From Myxococcales bacterium (GTDB taxonomy: Bacteria > Myxococcota_A > Polyangia > Nannocystales > Nannocystaceae), in the NCBI GenBank assembly GCA_020633335.1, contig JACKDU010000001.1:682001-746000 (forward strand): a stretch of 64,000 bases of DNA, given 5' to 3'. Positions 16,858 to 26,122 of the stretch are shown here, piece after piece. Every line of letters starts with the position of its first letter. Position 1 is the first letter of the stretch. The notes under the pieces are model-generated. The model ran no database searches. It was not told where the DNA came from and worked only from the letters and a program-made list of their open reading frames with translations. The translations under genes were made by a program, and so were the position numbers.

Positions 16858-17723
16858 TAGAAGCGGCCGGTGAGGAGGAGGCCGCCGGGGCTCGGCGCGA
16901 GCGCGACGGCGGGGTGTTGGGCGCGGCGGCGGCCGGTGATCAGGAGGGCGACGCCGGTGACCAGGAGGGCGCCGCCGATCCCGGTGATCACGTAGCCGGG
17001 GACCCGGGTGTCGAGGGTCTCGAGGGGCATCTCGGGCTTGACCGTGGGCGCGCGGAGGGCGAGCGGGAGGCCGACGCTGAGGCTGACGACGCCGCCGACC
17101 AGGAGGCCGACGCCGGCGGCGCTGAGCGGGTCGAGGCGGAGCGTTCGATCGCCGCCCTGGCGCGCGGGCTCGCGGCGCCTCCGCGGCTTGGCGTCGGCCT
17201 CGGCCTCGGCGGCCGCCCGCGCCTGATCGCGGACGAAGGGGATCAGGCGGTCGACCTCGACGCGCGCGCGCTCGACCGTCTCGCCCTCGGTGCAGAGGGT
17301 GCAGAGGACCTCGCGCTCGCTGTTGGCGACGGTCTCGTCGGCGACCTCGAGGGAGGCCCGGATCGCATAGCCGCCGCCGTCGATGGGGACGATGACGAGC
17401 TTGATCACCGGGTCTCGGGGGCCGCGGCTCGGGAGGATCTCGGCCCGGCGCAGCTCGATGTCGCCGAGCTCCTCGATCCGCCTGAGGAGCACCGGGCTCT
17501 GGGCGCCGATGTCCGAGGTGTCGACCTCGAGCGAGGCGCGGGCGACCACGTCGTCGGGATCCTGCGGCGCCGTCTCGTCGTCGGCCGCGTCGTCGGCGGG
17601 CGCGGGCGCGTTGAGCGACGCGGCCTGGGCGAGCCCGGCGGCCGGCGGCGCGGCGGCGAGGCCGAGGCTGAGGCCGGCGGCGACGAGCGCTCGCCCGGGC
17701 GCGTGGCGTGATCGTCGGCTCAA
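16857..17723 (-). CDS. secreted/membrane protein co-transcribed with a Ser/Thr kinase
   Basis: The predicted length is 288 residues. A signal peptide (about 1-33) is followed by a periplasmic domain (VARASLEVDTSDIGAQS, RAEILPSRGPRDPVIKLV, one CTLC pair), then an Ala/Glu/Arg helical stretch and two membrane helices (AAGVGLLVGGVVSLSVGLPL and YVITGIGGALLVTGVALLI) near the end. This plan recurs in myxobacterial operons with kinases, but I cannot name a function. It overlaps the kinase stop as ATGA and the following lipoprotein start as TAATG, so all three are translationally coupled. Confidence 0.7.
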   Translation of the reverse strand: MSRRSRHAPGRALVAAGLSLGLAAAPPAAGLAQAASLNAPAPADDAADDETAPQDPDDVVARASLEVDTSDIGAQSPVLLRRIEELGDIELRRAEILPSRGPRDPVIKLVIVPIDGGGYAIRASLEVADETVANSEREVLCTLCTEGETVERARVEVDRLIPFVRDQARAAAEAEADAKPRRRREPARQGGDRTLRLDPLSAAGVGLLVGGVVSLSVGLPLALRAPTVKPEMPLETLDTRVPGYVITGIGGALLVTGVALLITGRRRAQHPAVALAPSPGGLLLTGRF

Positions 17724-19372
17724 AGCCCCTCTCGCTTTCGGCAGAGCTCGCGCCAGCGGACCACCTGGGCGTCCTGGAGGCCGGCGGAGGCCTCGACGCA
17801 GCCGGCGAAGTCGCCGAGCTCCATCCGCGCCTGGACCTCGAGCTTGCGGGCGTCGCTGCGCCGCTCCCAGCAGGCGCTCTTGCGCGCGAGCTCGAGCACC
17901 GTCGACCAGCGGTAGGCGTCGCGGGCGAAGGTCGCCTGCTCACGGGTCTGGGCGCAGGCCGGGGTCGCGTGGCGGGCCGCCTTGGCGCCGCGGGGGCCGC
18001 TCGTCGGCTTCGCGGGCGTCGGGTCTGCGCTCGGCTTCGCGGGCTCCGCGACCGCGATCCCGCGGGCGTCGGCGAGGGCCGCCGCGTCGTCCTCCGCGGA
18101 GCCCGCGGCCGCGTCGTCTTCGGCCTCCTCCGCCCGCGCAGCGGCGTCGGCGAGCGCGTCGGTCGGCGTCGGCGTCGCGGCGGCGTCGGCGGGGAGGGCC
18201 GCCGCGGTCGGCGTCGTCGGCGCCTGCGGCCCGTCGCCCGCAGCCGGCGCGCTCGCGGGCGCCTCGACGTCGCGGTCGCTGAGGACGACCAGGGCGGTGA
18301 TCGCCACCAGGCCGCCGACGAGGGCGAGGCCGGCGAAGAGCGGCGCCCGCGCTCGGCTGCTCGCGGCGTCGACGAGCGGCGGCGCGGGCGGGCGCTCGAG
18401 GGCGGCGATCGCCTGGTCGAGGCGGGCGACGAAGGCCTCGGCGCTCGCCGGTCGCCGGTCGATCGCGATCGCCAGGGCGTCGTCGACGAGCTCGACCAGG
18501 GGGGCGGCGAGCCCGGGGATCAGCGCGTCGAGCCGCGGCGGCGGGGTCGTCTGCTTGAAGGCGAGGACCTTGAGCGGGTTCGGGTCGTCGAAGGGCGGGC
18601 GCCCGGCGATCAGGGTGAAGAGCACCGAGCCGAGCGCGTAGACGTCGAAGTGGGGCCCGACGGCCTCGCCGACCGCCTGCTCCGGCGACATGTGCTCGGG
18701 GGTGCCGATCACCATCCCGGGCGTGGTCGCGGCGGCGCTCCCCGGCCGCGGCGTCTGGTTGGAGGCGACGCCGAAGTCGAGGACCTTGACGACCGGCGCG
18801 TCGCCGCGGGCGACGACGACGATGTTGTCGGGCTTGAGATCGCGGTGGACGATCCCCTCGCGGTGGGCCGCGGCGATCGCCTCGGCGACCGCGCGGACCA
18901 GGCGGCAGGCCTCGAGGGGCGGGAGGGCGCCGCGCTCGTCGAGGACGACGCCGAGGTCGCGGCCGTCGAGGTACTCCATCACCAGGAAGAGGCGGCCGTC
19001 GTCGAGCTCGCCGGCGTCGAGGACGTCGATGATCCCGGGGTGGCCGATCGCCGAGGCGGTCCGGGCCTCGGCGGCGAAGCGGCCGGCGACCTCCGGGACC
19101 GCGCTCCAGGCCGCCAGGAGCACCTTGATGGCGACCTTGCGGCCGACCTTGAGGTGCTCGCCGAGGTAGACCGCGCCCATCCCCCCGGCGCCGATCTTGG
19201 CGAGGATCCGGTAGCGCTCGGCGATGACTGTCCCTTCGGGCAGGTAGATGTCGTCGTCGTCGTCGTCGAGCGCCGCGCTCGCCGCGGCCCCGCTCGCGAC
19301 GAGCGTGTCGCGGTCCGCGGACGGCGTCCACCTCGCGGGCGAGGGGGCGGGCTCGAAGGGGGGCGTGTTCAC
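17720..19372 (-). CDS. membrane Ser/Thr protein kinase
   Basis: The predicted length is 550 residues from a GTG at 19372. Its N-terminus holds a run of six Asp encoded by a pure (tcg)n tract (19251-19268), then a complete Hanks-type kinase: GAGGMGAVY, Lys 83 (VAIKVL), HRDLKPDN, DFG and SPEQ. A transmembrane helix lies at about 345-368. The exterior part is an Ala/Asp/Pro linker followed by a small Cys-containing helical domain (TPACAQTREQATFARDAYRW, SACWERR, GDFAGCVEASAG) that looks like a compact TPR pair. Such kinases are normally autophosphorylating sensors. It heads an operon with the membrane protein and lipoprotein downstream. Confidence 0.92.
   Translation of the reverse strand: MNTPPFEPAPSPARWTPSADRDTLVASGAAASAALDDDDDDIYLPEGTVIAERYRILAKIGAGGMGAVYLGEHLKVGRKVAIKVLLAAWSAVPEVAGRFAAEARTASAIGHPGIIDVLDAGELDDGRLFLVMEYLDGRDLGVVLDERGALPPLEACRLVRAVAEAIAAAHREGIVHRDLKPDNIVVVARGDAPVVKVLDFGVASNQTPRPGSAAATTPGMVIGTPEHMSPEQAVGEAVGPHFDVYALGSVLFTLIAGRPPFDDPNPLKVLAFKQTTPPPRLDALIPGLAAPLVELVDDALAIAIDRRPASAEAFVARLDQAIAALERPPAPPLVDAASSRARAPLFAGLALVGGLVAITALVVLSDRDVEAPASAPAAGDGPQAPTTPTAAALPADAAATPTPTDALADAAARAEEAEDDAAAGSAEDDAAALADARGIAVAEPAKPSADPTPAKPTSGPRGAKAARHATPACAQTREQATFARDAYRWSTVLELARKSACWERRSDARKLEVQARMELGDFAGCVEASAGLQDAQVVRWRELCRKREGL
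19251..19268. repeat. (tcg)6 microsatellite coding for poly-Asp
   Basis: A perfect trinucleotide run inside the kinase gene, just before its catalytic domain. A longer (tcg)8 run occupies the same place in the kinase at 38808-43766. Confidence 0.85.
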
Positions 19373-19384
19373 CGGTGAGCCTCG

Positions 19385-19393
19385 ACGCTAGCA
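19385..19393 (-). promoter_or_regulatory. extended -10 TGC-TAGCGT of the kinase operon
   Basis: The box lies 12 bases before the GTG at 19372, so the leader would be about five bases long. Confidence 0.45.
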
Positions 19394-19552
19394 CGGCTCG
19401 CGCGCTTCGCGAGGCCCCCCGGAGGCGCGCTCATGCCCGCGCCGGGGGCACCCTCCAGGTGCTGACGTCGGACGAACGCTGCTCCGCGCGCGCTTCGAAG
19501 TCTCCAGCGGGGCTGCAACCTCGTTCTGGAAGCGCGCCCGGCCTGGCGACGG

Positions 19553-20248
19553 CTAGAGGGTCGGGACCGCGGCCACCAGGGCGTCGAGCTCGGCGTCGGA
19601 GATCCGCGAGGTCGGGAAGGGCGGCATGTAGGCGGTGCGGCTCCCGTAGTTGGTCCCGCCCGCGCCCATCCGCACGTGGAAGATCATCGCCGGCGGCGGC
19701 TCGCTGCGGATGTTGCGGTTCGACACCCCGCCGCTGGCGTCGACGCCGTGGCAGTTGCGGCAGTAGTCCATGTAGAGGGCGACCCCCTCGCTCGGCTGCG
19801 CGGGCTCGTCGAGGAAGTCCCAGATCAGCTCGAGCTCGGCGTCGTCGATCTCGTCGACCGCGAAGGCCGGCATCTCGGTGCCCGGGAATTCGATGCTCTG
19901 GCGGCCGTTGCGGACCACCCAGCTCGAGAAGTCGCGGATCGGGTGCTGGATCTCGTAGCCGAGCTTGGAGCCCTCGCCGGCGGGGCCGTGGCAGGAGGCG
20001 CACTTCTCGAGGAAGAGCGACTCGCCGGTGACCGGCGCCCCGGTCTCGGTCGCGTCGCCGGTGGTCCCGGAGCCGCTGCCGTCGCTGGTCGAGCCTGAGC
20101 CTGAGCTGCTGCTCGCGGTCGAGGCGTCGGTGTCCGAGGCCGCGCCGGTGGTCGACGAGGCCGAGGTCGAGGCCGCGCCGTCGTCTCCGCACGCGAGCGG
20201 CAGGAGGAGGGCCAGGGCGAGGAGGGGCGGGCAGAAAGGACGGACCAT
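19553..20248 (-). CDS. dihaem cytochrome c lipoprotein
   Basis: The predicted length is 231 residues. The lipobox LLLPLACGDD is followed by a 50-residue Ser/Thr/Gly linker and two c-type haem modules: CASCHGPAGEG with distal Met in GTEMPAF, and CRNCHGVDASG with distal Met in TAYMPPF. Two CxxCH sites with Met ligands mean two class I haems. It is anchored in the envelope and probably shuttles electrons between a respiratory complex and an acceptor. It is monocistronic; TATTCT six bases before the ATG suggests a leaderless message. Confidence 0.9.
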   Translation of the reverse strand: MVRPFCPPLLALALLLPLACGDDGAASTSASSTTGAASDTDASTASSSSGSGSTSDGSGSGTTGDATETGAPVTGESLFLEKCASCHGPAGEGSKLGYEIQHPIRDFSSWVVRNGRQSIEFPGTEMPAFAVDEIDDAELELIWDFLDEPAQPSEGVALYMDYCRNCHGVDASGGVSNRNIRSEPPPAMIFHVRMGAGGTNYGSRTAYMPPFPTSRISDAELDALVAAVPTL

Positions 20249-20254
20249 CCGCGG

Positions 20255-20260
20255 AGAATA
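20255..20260 (-). promoter_or_regulatory. -10 box TATTCT, leaderless start of the cytochrome gene
   Basis: Spacing to the ATG at 20248 is six bases and there is no Shine-Dalgarno. Confidence 0.5.
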
Positions 20261-20348
20261 GAGACGTGCAGGTCCGCGCGGCGAGCCTTCACCGGAGCTT
20301 TACAGGCGCTGGGGGGCTCTGCTGGTCCTCAAAGGGGGATAGGTGGCG

Positions 20349-20792
20349 CTAGCCGCCGATCCGATGGCCGGCGCCGAGGAGGCGCCGGTGATCGGCGAGG
20401 GTGCAGCGGTCCTCGACGACCTCGATCCCGGCGGCCCGCAGGGCGGCGGCCGCCGCCGGGCTCCGGACCCCGAGCTGGAACCACACGACCTTCGGATGTG
20501 GCCTCATCGCCAGGATCTCCGGGACATGGTCCATGAGCCACTCGCTGCGCCGGAAGACGTCGACGAGATCGACCGGCCCCGGCACCTCGGCGAGGGAGGC
20601 GACCACCGGCTCCCCCCAGAGGCGGCGGCCGACCAGGGTCGGGTTGATCGGCAGGATCCGGTAGCCGTGGTCGTGGAGGTAGTCGGGGACGTAGAAGGCG
20701 GCGCGCGCCGGCTCGTCGTGGGCGCCGAGGACGGCGATCGTCGGGCTGCCGGCGAGGATCGCCCGGAGGCGCTCGGGGGAGGGGGTGGTCAC
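20349..20792 (-). CDS. CoA-binding (YccU-type) domain protein
   Basis: The predicted length is 147 residues from a GTG at 20792. The Rossmann-type fold shows TIAVLGAHDEPARAAFYVPDYL, GYRILPINPTLVGRRLWGE, PVDLVDVFRRSEW, KVVWFQLGV and AAGIEVVEDRCTLADH, the order and motifs of the CoA_binding_2 family, whose members are small cytoplasmic proteins that bind CoA or nucleotides. The full domain is present. Its precise role is unknown across the family. The start is set by TGC-TACGCT seven bases upstream, and it is divergent from the large membrane protein gene. Confidence 0.85.
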   Translation of the reverse strand: MTTPSPERLRAILAGSPTIAVLGAHDEPARAAFYVPDYLHDHGYRILPINPTLVGRRLWGEPVVASLAEVPGPVDLVDVFRRSEWLMDHVPEILAMRPHPKVVWFQLGVRSPAAAAALRAAGIEVVEDRCTLADHRRLLGAGHRIGG

Positions 20793-20799
20793 CGGCGGG

Positions 20800-20808
20800 A
20801 GCGTAGCA
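20800..20808 (-). promoter_or_regulatory. extended -10 TGC-TACGCT, leaderless start of the CoA-binding gene
   Basis: Seven bases separate the box from the GTG. The same nine bases followed by cccgcc occur before the lipoprotein gene at 59285. Confidence 0.5.
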
Positions 20809-20966
20809 GCGCGGCGGACCCGCGCGCCCTCGCGCGCCCTCGCGCCGGGGGAGCCGAGACCCAGGGGAGCGGCGTTCCGCGCGGTCCTCGGCGCGCGTCG
20901 GGTGCGCCCGCCCCCGCGCGAAATGGCGTCGGCGGCAGGAACTCGCGGACAGGTGGGGCGCCGCGG

Positions 20967-20972
20967 TACCCT
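20967..20972 (+). promoter_or_regulatory. -10 box TACCCT of the large membrane protein gene
   Basis: The box lies 19 bases before the ATG at 20992 and a GGAG lies between them, so this gene has an ordinary short leader with a ribosome binding site. Confidence 0.4.
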
Positions 20973-20991
20973 GGGGGCCCCCTGGAGTGCC

Positions 20992-23900
20992 ATGCCCCGC
21001 GCGCTGACGATCGCCCCCCTCGCCCTCCTCTTCTGGATGATCGCCGGCGCGTCGCCGCTGCGGGCCGCGCCGATCGCCGTCGACGACGTGCCCGAGGGCC
21101 TGCGCCCGTGGATCCGCTGGGTCCTGCACGACCTCCCGCAGGCCCGCTGCCCCTACCTCCTGGGGTCGACGAGCGAGCGCCGCTGCCTCTGGCCCTCGCG
21201 CCTCTCGCTGGTGATCGGCGAGGAGCGCGGCGAGTTCGTCCAGCGCTGGCAGGTCCATGAGCGCTCCTGGGTCGCCCTCCCCGGCGACGCCGAGCGCTGG
21301 CCGCAGGAGGTGGCGATCGACGGCGAGCCGGCGGTCGTCGTCCCCCGCGGCGGGGTCCCCGGGGTCGAGCTCGCCGAGGGGATCCACGAGCTCCGCGGCG
21401 TCTTCCTCTGGGACGCGATGCCCGAGCGCCTGCGGGTGCCGCCGGAGACCGGCCTCCTCGACCTCACGGTGCGCGAGGGCGAGGGCCCGGAGAAGGTGAT
21501 CGCGGCGCCGCAGCGCGAGGCCGACGGCGTCGTCTGGCTCCACCGCCGGGCCGAGGAGGGCACCCAGGCCAACCGCCTCGACATCGTCGTCAACCGCCGG
21601 ATCGCCGACACGATCCCGATCGTCGTCACCACCCAGGTCGAGCTCCAGGTCTCCGGCAAGAACCGCGAGGTCCTCCTCGGCCGCGCGCTCCTCACCGGCT
21701 TCCAGCCGATGGCCGTCGAGAGCGAGCTGCCGGCGCGCCTCGAGCCCGACGGCGCGCTCCGGGTCCAGGTCCGCCCCGGCCGCTGGACGATCAACGTCGA
21801 CGCCCGCTACGAGCGGCCGATCACCGCGCTCCCCCTCGAGGCCAACACCGGCCCCTGGTCGGAGGAGGAGATCTGGGTCTTCGAGGCCCACAACGAGCTC
21901 CGGCGGGTCGAGATCTCCGAGGTCGTGGCGATCGATCCCCAGCAGACCCGGCTCCCCGACGCCTGGCGGAGCCTGCCGGCGTACCGGATCCGCCCGGGCG
22001 AGACCATGCTGATGGTCGAGAGCCACCGCGGCGAGGTCGACCGCGGCCCCGATCGCCTCCGCCTCAACCGCGAGTGGTGGCTCGACTTCGACGGCAAGGG
22101 GCTCACCTTCCGCGACTACATCAGCGGCGAGCTCCACCACGGCTCGCGCCTCACGCTGAGCCCGCCGGCGACCCTCGGCCGGGTCGCGGCCGGCGGCAAG
22201 GACCAGTTCATCACCCAGATCGGCGACCCCTCCCACCCGGGCATCGAGATCCGCCAGCGGAGCCTCGACGTCCAGGCCGAGGGGCGGGTGCCGATGGCGC
22301 GCGAGCTCTCGGCGGTCGACTGGGAGCACGACTTCCACGAGGTCGGCGGCGCCCTCAACCTGCCGCCGGGCTGGCGCCTCCTCCACGTCGCCGGGGTCGA
22401 CGACGTCGGCGACTCGTGGATCGAGCGCTGGGATCTCCTCGAGATCTTCCTGGTGCTGGTGATCGCGATCGGCATCGCCCGGCTCTACGGGCCGATCTGG
22501 GGGCTCTTCGCGCTCTTCACCCTGGTCGCGGCCTTCCCGGAGTGGATGGCCCCGCGGACCGTCTGGCTCTTCGTGATGGTCGGCGAGGGGCTCCTGCGGG
22601 TGCTCCCCGAGGGCAAGCTCCGCCGGGTCACCCGCCTCTACCGCCTCGCCTCGCTGGTGATGCTCGCGGGGATCGTCGTCGGCTTCTCGGTCCAGCAGAT
22701 CCGCGGCGGCCTCTACCCCGCGCTCGAGAAGACCTACGACGACAACCTCGGGTCGGTGCTCTTCCTCGGCGCGCGCTCCTACGAGCCGGCGGTCGTCCAG
22801 ATGGCCCCGCCGGCGCCGCCGATGGCCGCGCCGATGGAGCCCGCGGCCGACGCCTGGGACGGCGCGCCGATGGAACAGCTCGCCGCCGGCGAGAAGGCGG
22901 CCGAGATCGTCGACCAGGAAGAGGCCTGGGGCGGACTCGAGGCGGACGAAGACGCCGGCGGCTCCGGCCAGCGCCACAAGGGCGAGGAGGGGTACATGGG
23001 CAAGCCGACCGCGTCCTCGCGCTCGTCGTTCGGGAGGTCGAAGCTCGGCTCGATCTCCGGCAAGAAGCGCCTCCAGGAGTACGACGCGAGCACGGTGATC
23101 CAGACCGGGCCCGGCGTCCCGAGCTGGAGCTGGCGGCGGGTCGAGCTGAGCTGGAGCGGGCCGGTCGATCGCGGCCAGCGGATCCGCCTCTTCCTCCTCA
23201 ACCCCGCGGCCAACCTCGGCCTCGCGGTGATCCGGGTGCTCTTCATGACCCTCCTGACCCTGGTCGTCTTCGGCGTCTTCGGCGGCCGTCGGCGGCCGAA
23301 GAGCGGCGGCTCGGGCGGGGGCGCGGGCGCGAGCGAGACCGCCGGCAAGGTCGCGGCCGCGGCCGCGGTGCTCCTGGCCCTTGGGACAGCCTTTGCCCCG
23401 CGCGAGGCGAAGGCCGACGAGGCCCCGCGGGCCGAGCTCCTCGATCAGCTCCGCGATCGCCTGGTCGAGGCGCCGACCTGCCTGCCGGAGTGCGCGGCGA
23501 TCCCCCGCCTCCGCCTGGCCGCCAGCGCCGACGCCCTGCGGATGGTGATCGAGGTCCACGCGGCCTCCGACATCGCCCTCCCGCTCCCCGGCAACGCCGC
23601 GCAGTGGCTGCCGAGCAGCGTCCTCGTCGACGATCAGGGGCCCGGCGACGCCGGCCGCGGGCTCGCCCGCCAGAGCGACGGCACCCTCTGGATCGACCTC
23701 CCCGCCGGCCGCCACCAGGTGGTCGTCGAGGGGCCGCTGCCGGCCCGCGAGACCGTGCAGATCGCCTTCCCGCTGCGCCCCCGCCGGGTCGAGGCGGTCG
23801 CCAAGGCGTGGACGATCGACGGCCTCCACGAGGACGGCCTCGCCGACGCCGACCTCCAGCTCACCCGGATCCACTCCGAGGAGCGCGTCGACTCCCTCGA

Positions 23901-25650
23901 GATGGGGCCGCTCCCGCCCTTCGTCCGGATCGAGCGCGAGCTCAACCTCGGCCTCACCTGGGAGGTCACCACCCGGGTGGTCCGGCTGACGCCGCCGGGC
24001 TCGGCGGTGGTGGTCGCGGTCCCGCTCCTCAAGGGCGAGTCGGTGACCACCGCCGACCTCCGCGTCGAGGGCGGCAACGTCCAGGTCAACATGGCCCCGG
24101 ACGCGTCGATCTTCGAGTGGAGCTCGGCCCTCGAGGAGCAGCCCCTCCTCGAGCTGCGGGCCGCCGAGGGCCAGCCCTGGGTCGAGCTCTGGCGGGTCCA
24201 GGCGGGCCCGGTGTGGCACGTCGGCGCCGACGGGATCCCGGTGATCCGCCAGGGCGACGGCGGCCTCCGGGAGTGGCAGCCCTGGCCGGGTGAGGCGGTC
24301 ACCTTCACGGTGAGCCGGCCGACCGGCGTCGAGGGCCAGACCCTGACGATCGACAACGCCAACCTCGAGCTGCGGCCGGGGCTGCGGGCGACCGACGCGA
24401 CCCTCAGCGTCCAGATCCGCTCGAGCCGCGGCGGCCAGCACGACTTCGTCCTGCCGCCCGAGGCCCAGCTCCAGTCGGTGACGATCAACGGGATCGAGCA
24501 GACGATCGGCCAGACCGGCGCCCAGGTGCGGGTGCCGGTGGTCCCCGGGGCCCAGAACGTGGTCCTCACCTGGCGCGAGCCGATGACCCTCGCGTCCCGC
24601 TACGACGGGCCGGCGGTCGGCCTCGGCGCGGCCGCGGTCAACGTCAGCGTCCGCGTCGACTTCCCGCGGGATCGCTGGATCCTCTGGGTCGCGGGCCCGC
24701 GCCTCGGGCCGGCGGTGCTCTTCTGGAGCTACATCGCGATGCTGATCCTGGCGTCGCTGGTCCTCGGCCAGATCCGCTGGACGCCGCTCCGTCACCACCA
24801 GTGGTTCCTCCTCGGCCTCGGCCTCTCGCCGCTGCCGGTGCCGGCGGCGATGCTGGTGGTCGGCTGGGTGCTCGCGCTCGGCTGGCGGCGGCGCCACCCG
24901 AACCTCAGCGCGGGGTGGTTCAACCTCCGGCAGCTGGTCCTCGCCGGCTGGACCCTGGCGGCGATGGGCGCCCTCATCGGGGCGATCACCGCCGGTCTCT
25001 TGGGACAGCCTGACATGCAGATCGAGGGCAACGGCTCCTACCGCTGGACCCTCCAGTGGTTCCAGGACCGCTCGAACGGCGGGGTCCCGCGCCCCTGGGT
25101 GCTGGCGGTGTCGATGTGGTGGTACCGCGGGGCGATGCTCGCCTGGGCGCTCTGGCTCGCGTGGTCGCTGATCCGCTGGCTCCCCTGGGCCTGGCAGAGC
25201 TTCTCTGGCGGCGGCTACTGGAAGAAGATGATCCCCGATCACTGGATGCACCGCGGCGCGGCCGAGGGCGGCTCGATGAGCGCGGCCCCGCCGGCGGCCT
25301 CGCAGTCGCGGGCCTGGGAGGTGCCGCCGGAGGCCCAGGGCGACAACCCGCCCGGCTGGGCGGGGATGCCGACCCCCGAGGTCGGGGTCCGGCCGATCGG
25401 CGCGCCTGCGCCTGCGTCGACCCCCGAGGGCGCGCCGCCGCGGACTCGGACGATGATGGGCTCGGACGCGACCACGCCCCGCCCGAAGCGCCCGGCCTCG
25501 GCGCCGCAGCGGGCCGCCGGTCCGTCGGCCGGGTCGCCGGCGCCGGGGGAGCAGCCGCCGCCCTGGCGGAGGTTGCCGCCGAAGGGGACCGTGATCCCGC
25601 CGCGGATCAGCACCCGCGCAGGCGACGACGACGGCGAGGGCGACGCCTAG
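20992..25650 (+). CDS. very large polytopic membrane protein, apparently two fused secreted modules
   Basis: The predicted length is 1552 residues; ATG 20992 gives a clean signal peptide (ALTIAPLALLFWMIAG) and has GGAG upstream. The first exterior module (30-480) is beta-rich. Helices follow at about 482-515, 548-566 and 740-763. At about 786-812 there is a second signal-peptide-like stretch (AAAAAVLLALGTAFAPREAK), then a second exterior beta-rich module (813-1235), four more helices (1239-1397) and a Pro-rich cytoplasmic tail. The two modules share phrasing such as LDLTVREGEGPEK and ITINGIEQTIGQ-type strands, but I recognise no named family. Size and layout suggest an envelope assembly or a fusion of two ancestral genes. 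It is monocistronic. Confidence 0.8.
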   Translation: MPRALTIAPLALLFWMIAGASPLRAAPIAVDDVPEGLRPWIRWVLHDLPQARCPYLLGSTSERRCLWPSRLSLVIGEERGEFVQRWQVHERSWVALPGDAERWPQEVAIDGEPAVVVPRGGVPGVELAEGIHELRGVFLWDAMPERLRVPPETGLLDLTVREGEGPEKVIAAPQREADGVVWLHRRAEEGTQANRLDIVVNRRIADTIPIVVTTQVELQVSGKNREVLLGRALLTGFQPMAVESELPARLEPDGALRVQVRPGRWTINVDARYERPITALPLEANTGPWSEEEIWVFEAHNELRRVEISEVVAIDPQQTRLPDAWRSLPAYRIRPGETMLMVESHRGEVDRGPDRLRLNREWWLDFDGKGLTFRDYISGELHHGSRLTLSPPATLGRVAAGGKDQFITQIGDPSHPGIEIRQRSLDVQAEGRVPMARELSAVDWEHDFHEVGGALNLPPGWRLLHVAGVDDVGDSWIERWDLLEIFLVLVIAIGIARLYGPIWGLFALFTLVAAFPEWMAPRTVWLFVMVGEGLLRVLPEGKLRRVTRLYRLASLVMLAGIVVGFSVQQIRGGLYPALEKTYDDNLGSVLFLGARSYEPAVVQMAPPAPPMAAPMEPAADAWDGAPMEQLAAGEKAAEIVDQEEAWGGLEADEDAGGSGQRHKGEEGYMGKPTASSRSSFGRSKLGSISGKKRLQEYDASTVIQTGPGVPSWSWRRVELSWSGPVDRGQRIRLFLLNPAANLGLAVIRVLFMTLLTLVVFGVFGGRRRPKSGGSGGGAGASETAGKVAAAAAVLLALGTAFAPREAKADEAPRAELLDQLRDRLVEAPTCLPECAAIPRLRLAASADALRMVIEVHAASDIALPLPGNAAQWLPSSVLVDDQGPGDAGRGLARQSDGTLWIDLPAGRHQVVVEGPLPARETVQIAFPLRPRRVEAVAKAWTIDGLHEDGLADADLQLTRIHSEERVDSLEMGPLPPFVRIERELNLGLTWEVTTRVVRLTPPGSAVVVAVPLLKGESVTTADLRVEGGNVQVNMAPDASIFEWSSALEEQPLLELRAAEGQPWVELWRVQAGPVWHVGADGIPVIRQGDGGLREWQPWPGEAVTFTVSRPTGVEGQTLTIDNANLELRPGLRATDATLSVQIRSSRGGQHDFVLPPEAQLQSVTINGIEQTIGQTGAQVRVPVVPGAQNVVLTWREPMTLASRYDGPAVGLGAAAVNVSVRVDFPRDRWILWVAGPRLGPAVLFWSYIAMLILASLVLGQIRWTPLRHHQWFLLGLGLSPLPVPAAMLVVGWVLALGWRRRHPNLSAGWFNLRQLVLAGWTLAAMGALIGAITAGLLGQPDMQIEGNGSYRWTLQWFQDRSNGGVPRPWVLAVSMWWYRGAMLAWALWLAWSLIRWLPWAWQSFSGGGYWKKMIPDHWMHRGAAEGGSMSAAPPAASQSRAWEVPPEAQGDNPPGWAGMPTPEVGVRPIGAPAPASTPEGAPPRTRTMMGSDATTPRPKRPASAPQRAAGPSAGSPAPGEQPPPWRRLPPKGTVIPPRISTRAGDDDGEGDA

Positions 25651-25683
25651 GGCGGCGAGCGTCGATGCTGTCCTGGAGGACAT

Positions 25684-25965
25684 GTGAGTGAGGCGGGCGC
25701 CCCCCGCCGCGCGCGGATCGTCGTCGGCGGGGTCGAGCTCGAGGTCCTCTCGGACGCGCGACCCTCGCTCGCCGAGCTCGGGCTCACGCCGGCGGAGCGC
25801 GAGGTCGCGCGCCTCATCCTCCAGGGCGCGAGCAACGCGGAGATCGCCGGCCGCCGCGGGAGCTCGTTGCGGACCGTGGAGAAGCAGGTCGCGTCGTGCC
25901 TGCGGCGCCTCGGCGTCGCCTCGCGCGGGGAGCTCGTCGCCCTCCTCGAGGGCGGCGATGGTTGA
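25684..25965 (+). CDS. small LuxR-type HTH regulator
   Basis: The predicted length is 93 residues from a GTG start, 33 bases after the large membrane-protein gene. The body is a NarL/LuxR helix-turn-helix: LAELGLTPAEREVARLI, LQGASNAEIAGRRGSSLRTV, EKQVASCLRRLGVASRGELV. The usual ERE..V..l..G.sn.eIA....S..TV..h..........R.eL pattern is intact. There is no receiver or sensor domain, so it is a DNA-binding module alone. It stands directly before the acyl carrier/desaturase operon and its stop codon lies inside one of the two matching 28-bp sequences, so control of that operon is likely but inferred. Confidence 0.88.
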   Translation: MSEAGAPRRARIVVGGVELEVLSDARPSLAELGLTPAEREVARLILQGASNAEIAGRRGSSLRTVEKQVASCLRRLGVASRGELVALLEGGDG

Positions 25966-25978
25966 CGGGGCGGGGCGC
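25951..25978 (+). promoter_or_regulatory. left copy of a 28-bp sequence flanking the lipid operon
   Basis: It matches 30961-30988 at 24 of 28 positions, with GATGGTTGACG and CGGGGCGC identical. It lies about 200 bases before the carrier-protein gene. A regulator binding site is inferred. Confidence 0.45.
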
Positions 25979-26109
25979 CGGGTGCGGCGAGCGCGAGGAG
26001 GGGGCGTCGCCCCCCGTGACGCGCTGATGCGCAGTGCCCGCGCAGACCCTCGGGCGACTTTTCACCCCATCCGATTTTCGTGATCCGTCCGGGGGGGAAA
26101 CGACACTCC

Positions 26110-26115
26110 TACGGT
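26110..26115 (+). promoter_or_regulatory. possible -10 box TACGGT of the lipid operon
   Basis: It would start the transcript at about 26122, exactly where the leader stem-loop begins. No convincing -35 box lies upstream, which fits an activator-dependent promoter but is weak evidence. Confidence 0.3.
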
Positions 26116-26122
26116 GCTCCTC

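Noticed and set aside
20329..25683. 1784-codon open frame antisense to the large membrane protein gene
   Set aside because: It is low-complexity Arg/Glu/Asp/Ala sequence with no domain, exactly the shadow expected from a strongly GC-biased gene on the other strand. Similar shadows at 38628-43739 and 52565-56893 were rejected for the same reason.
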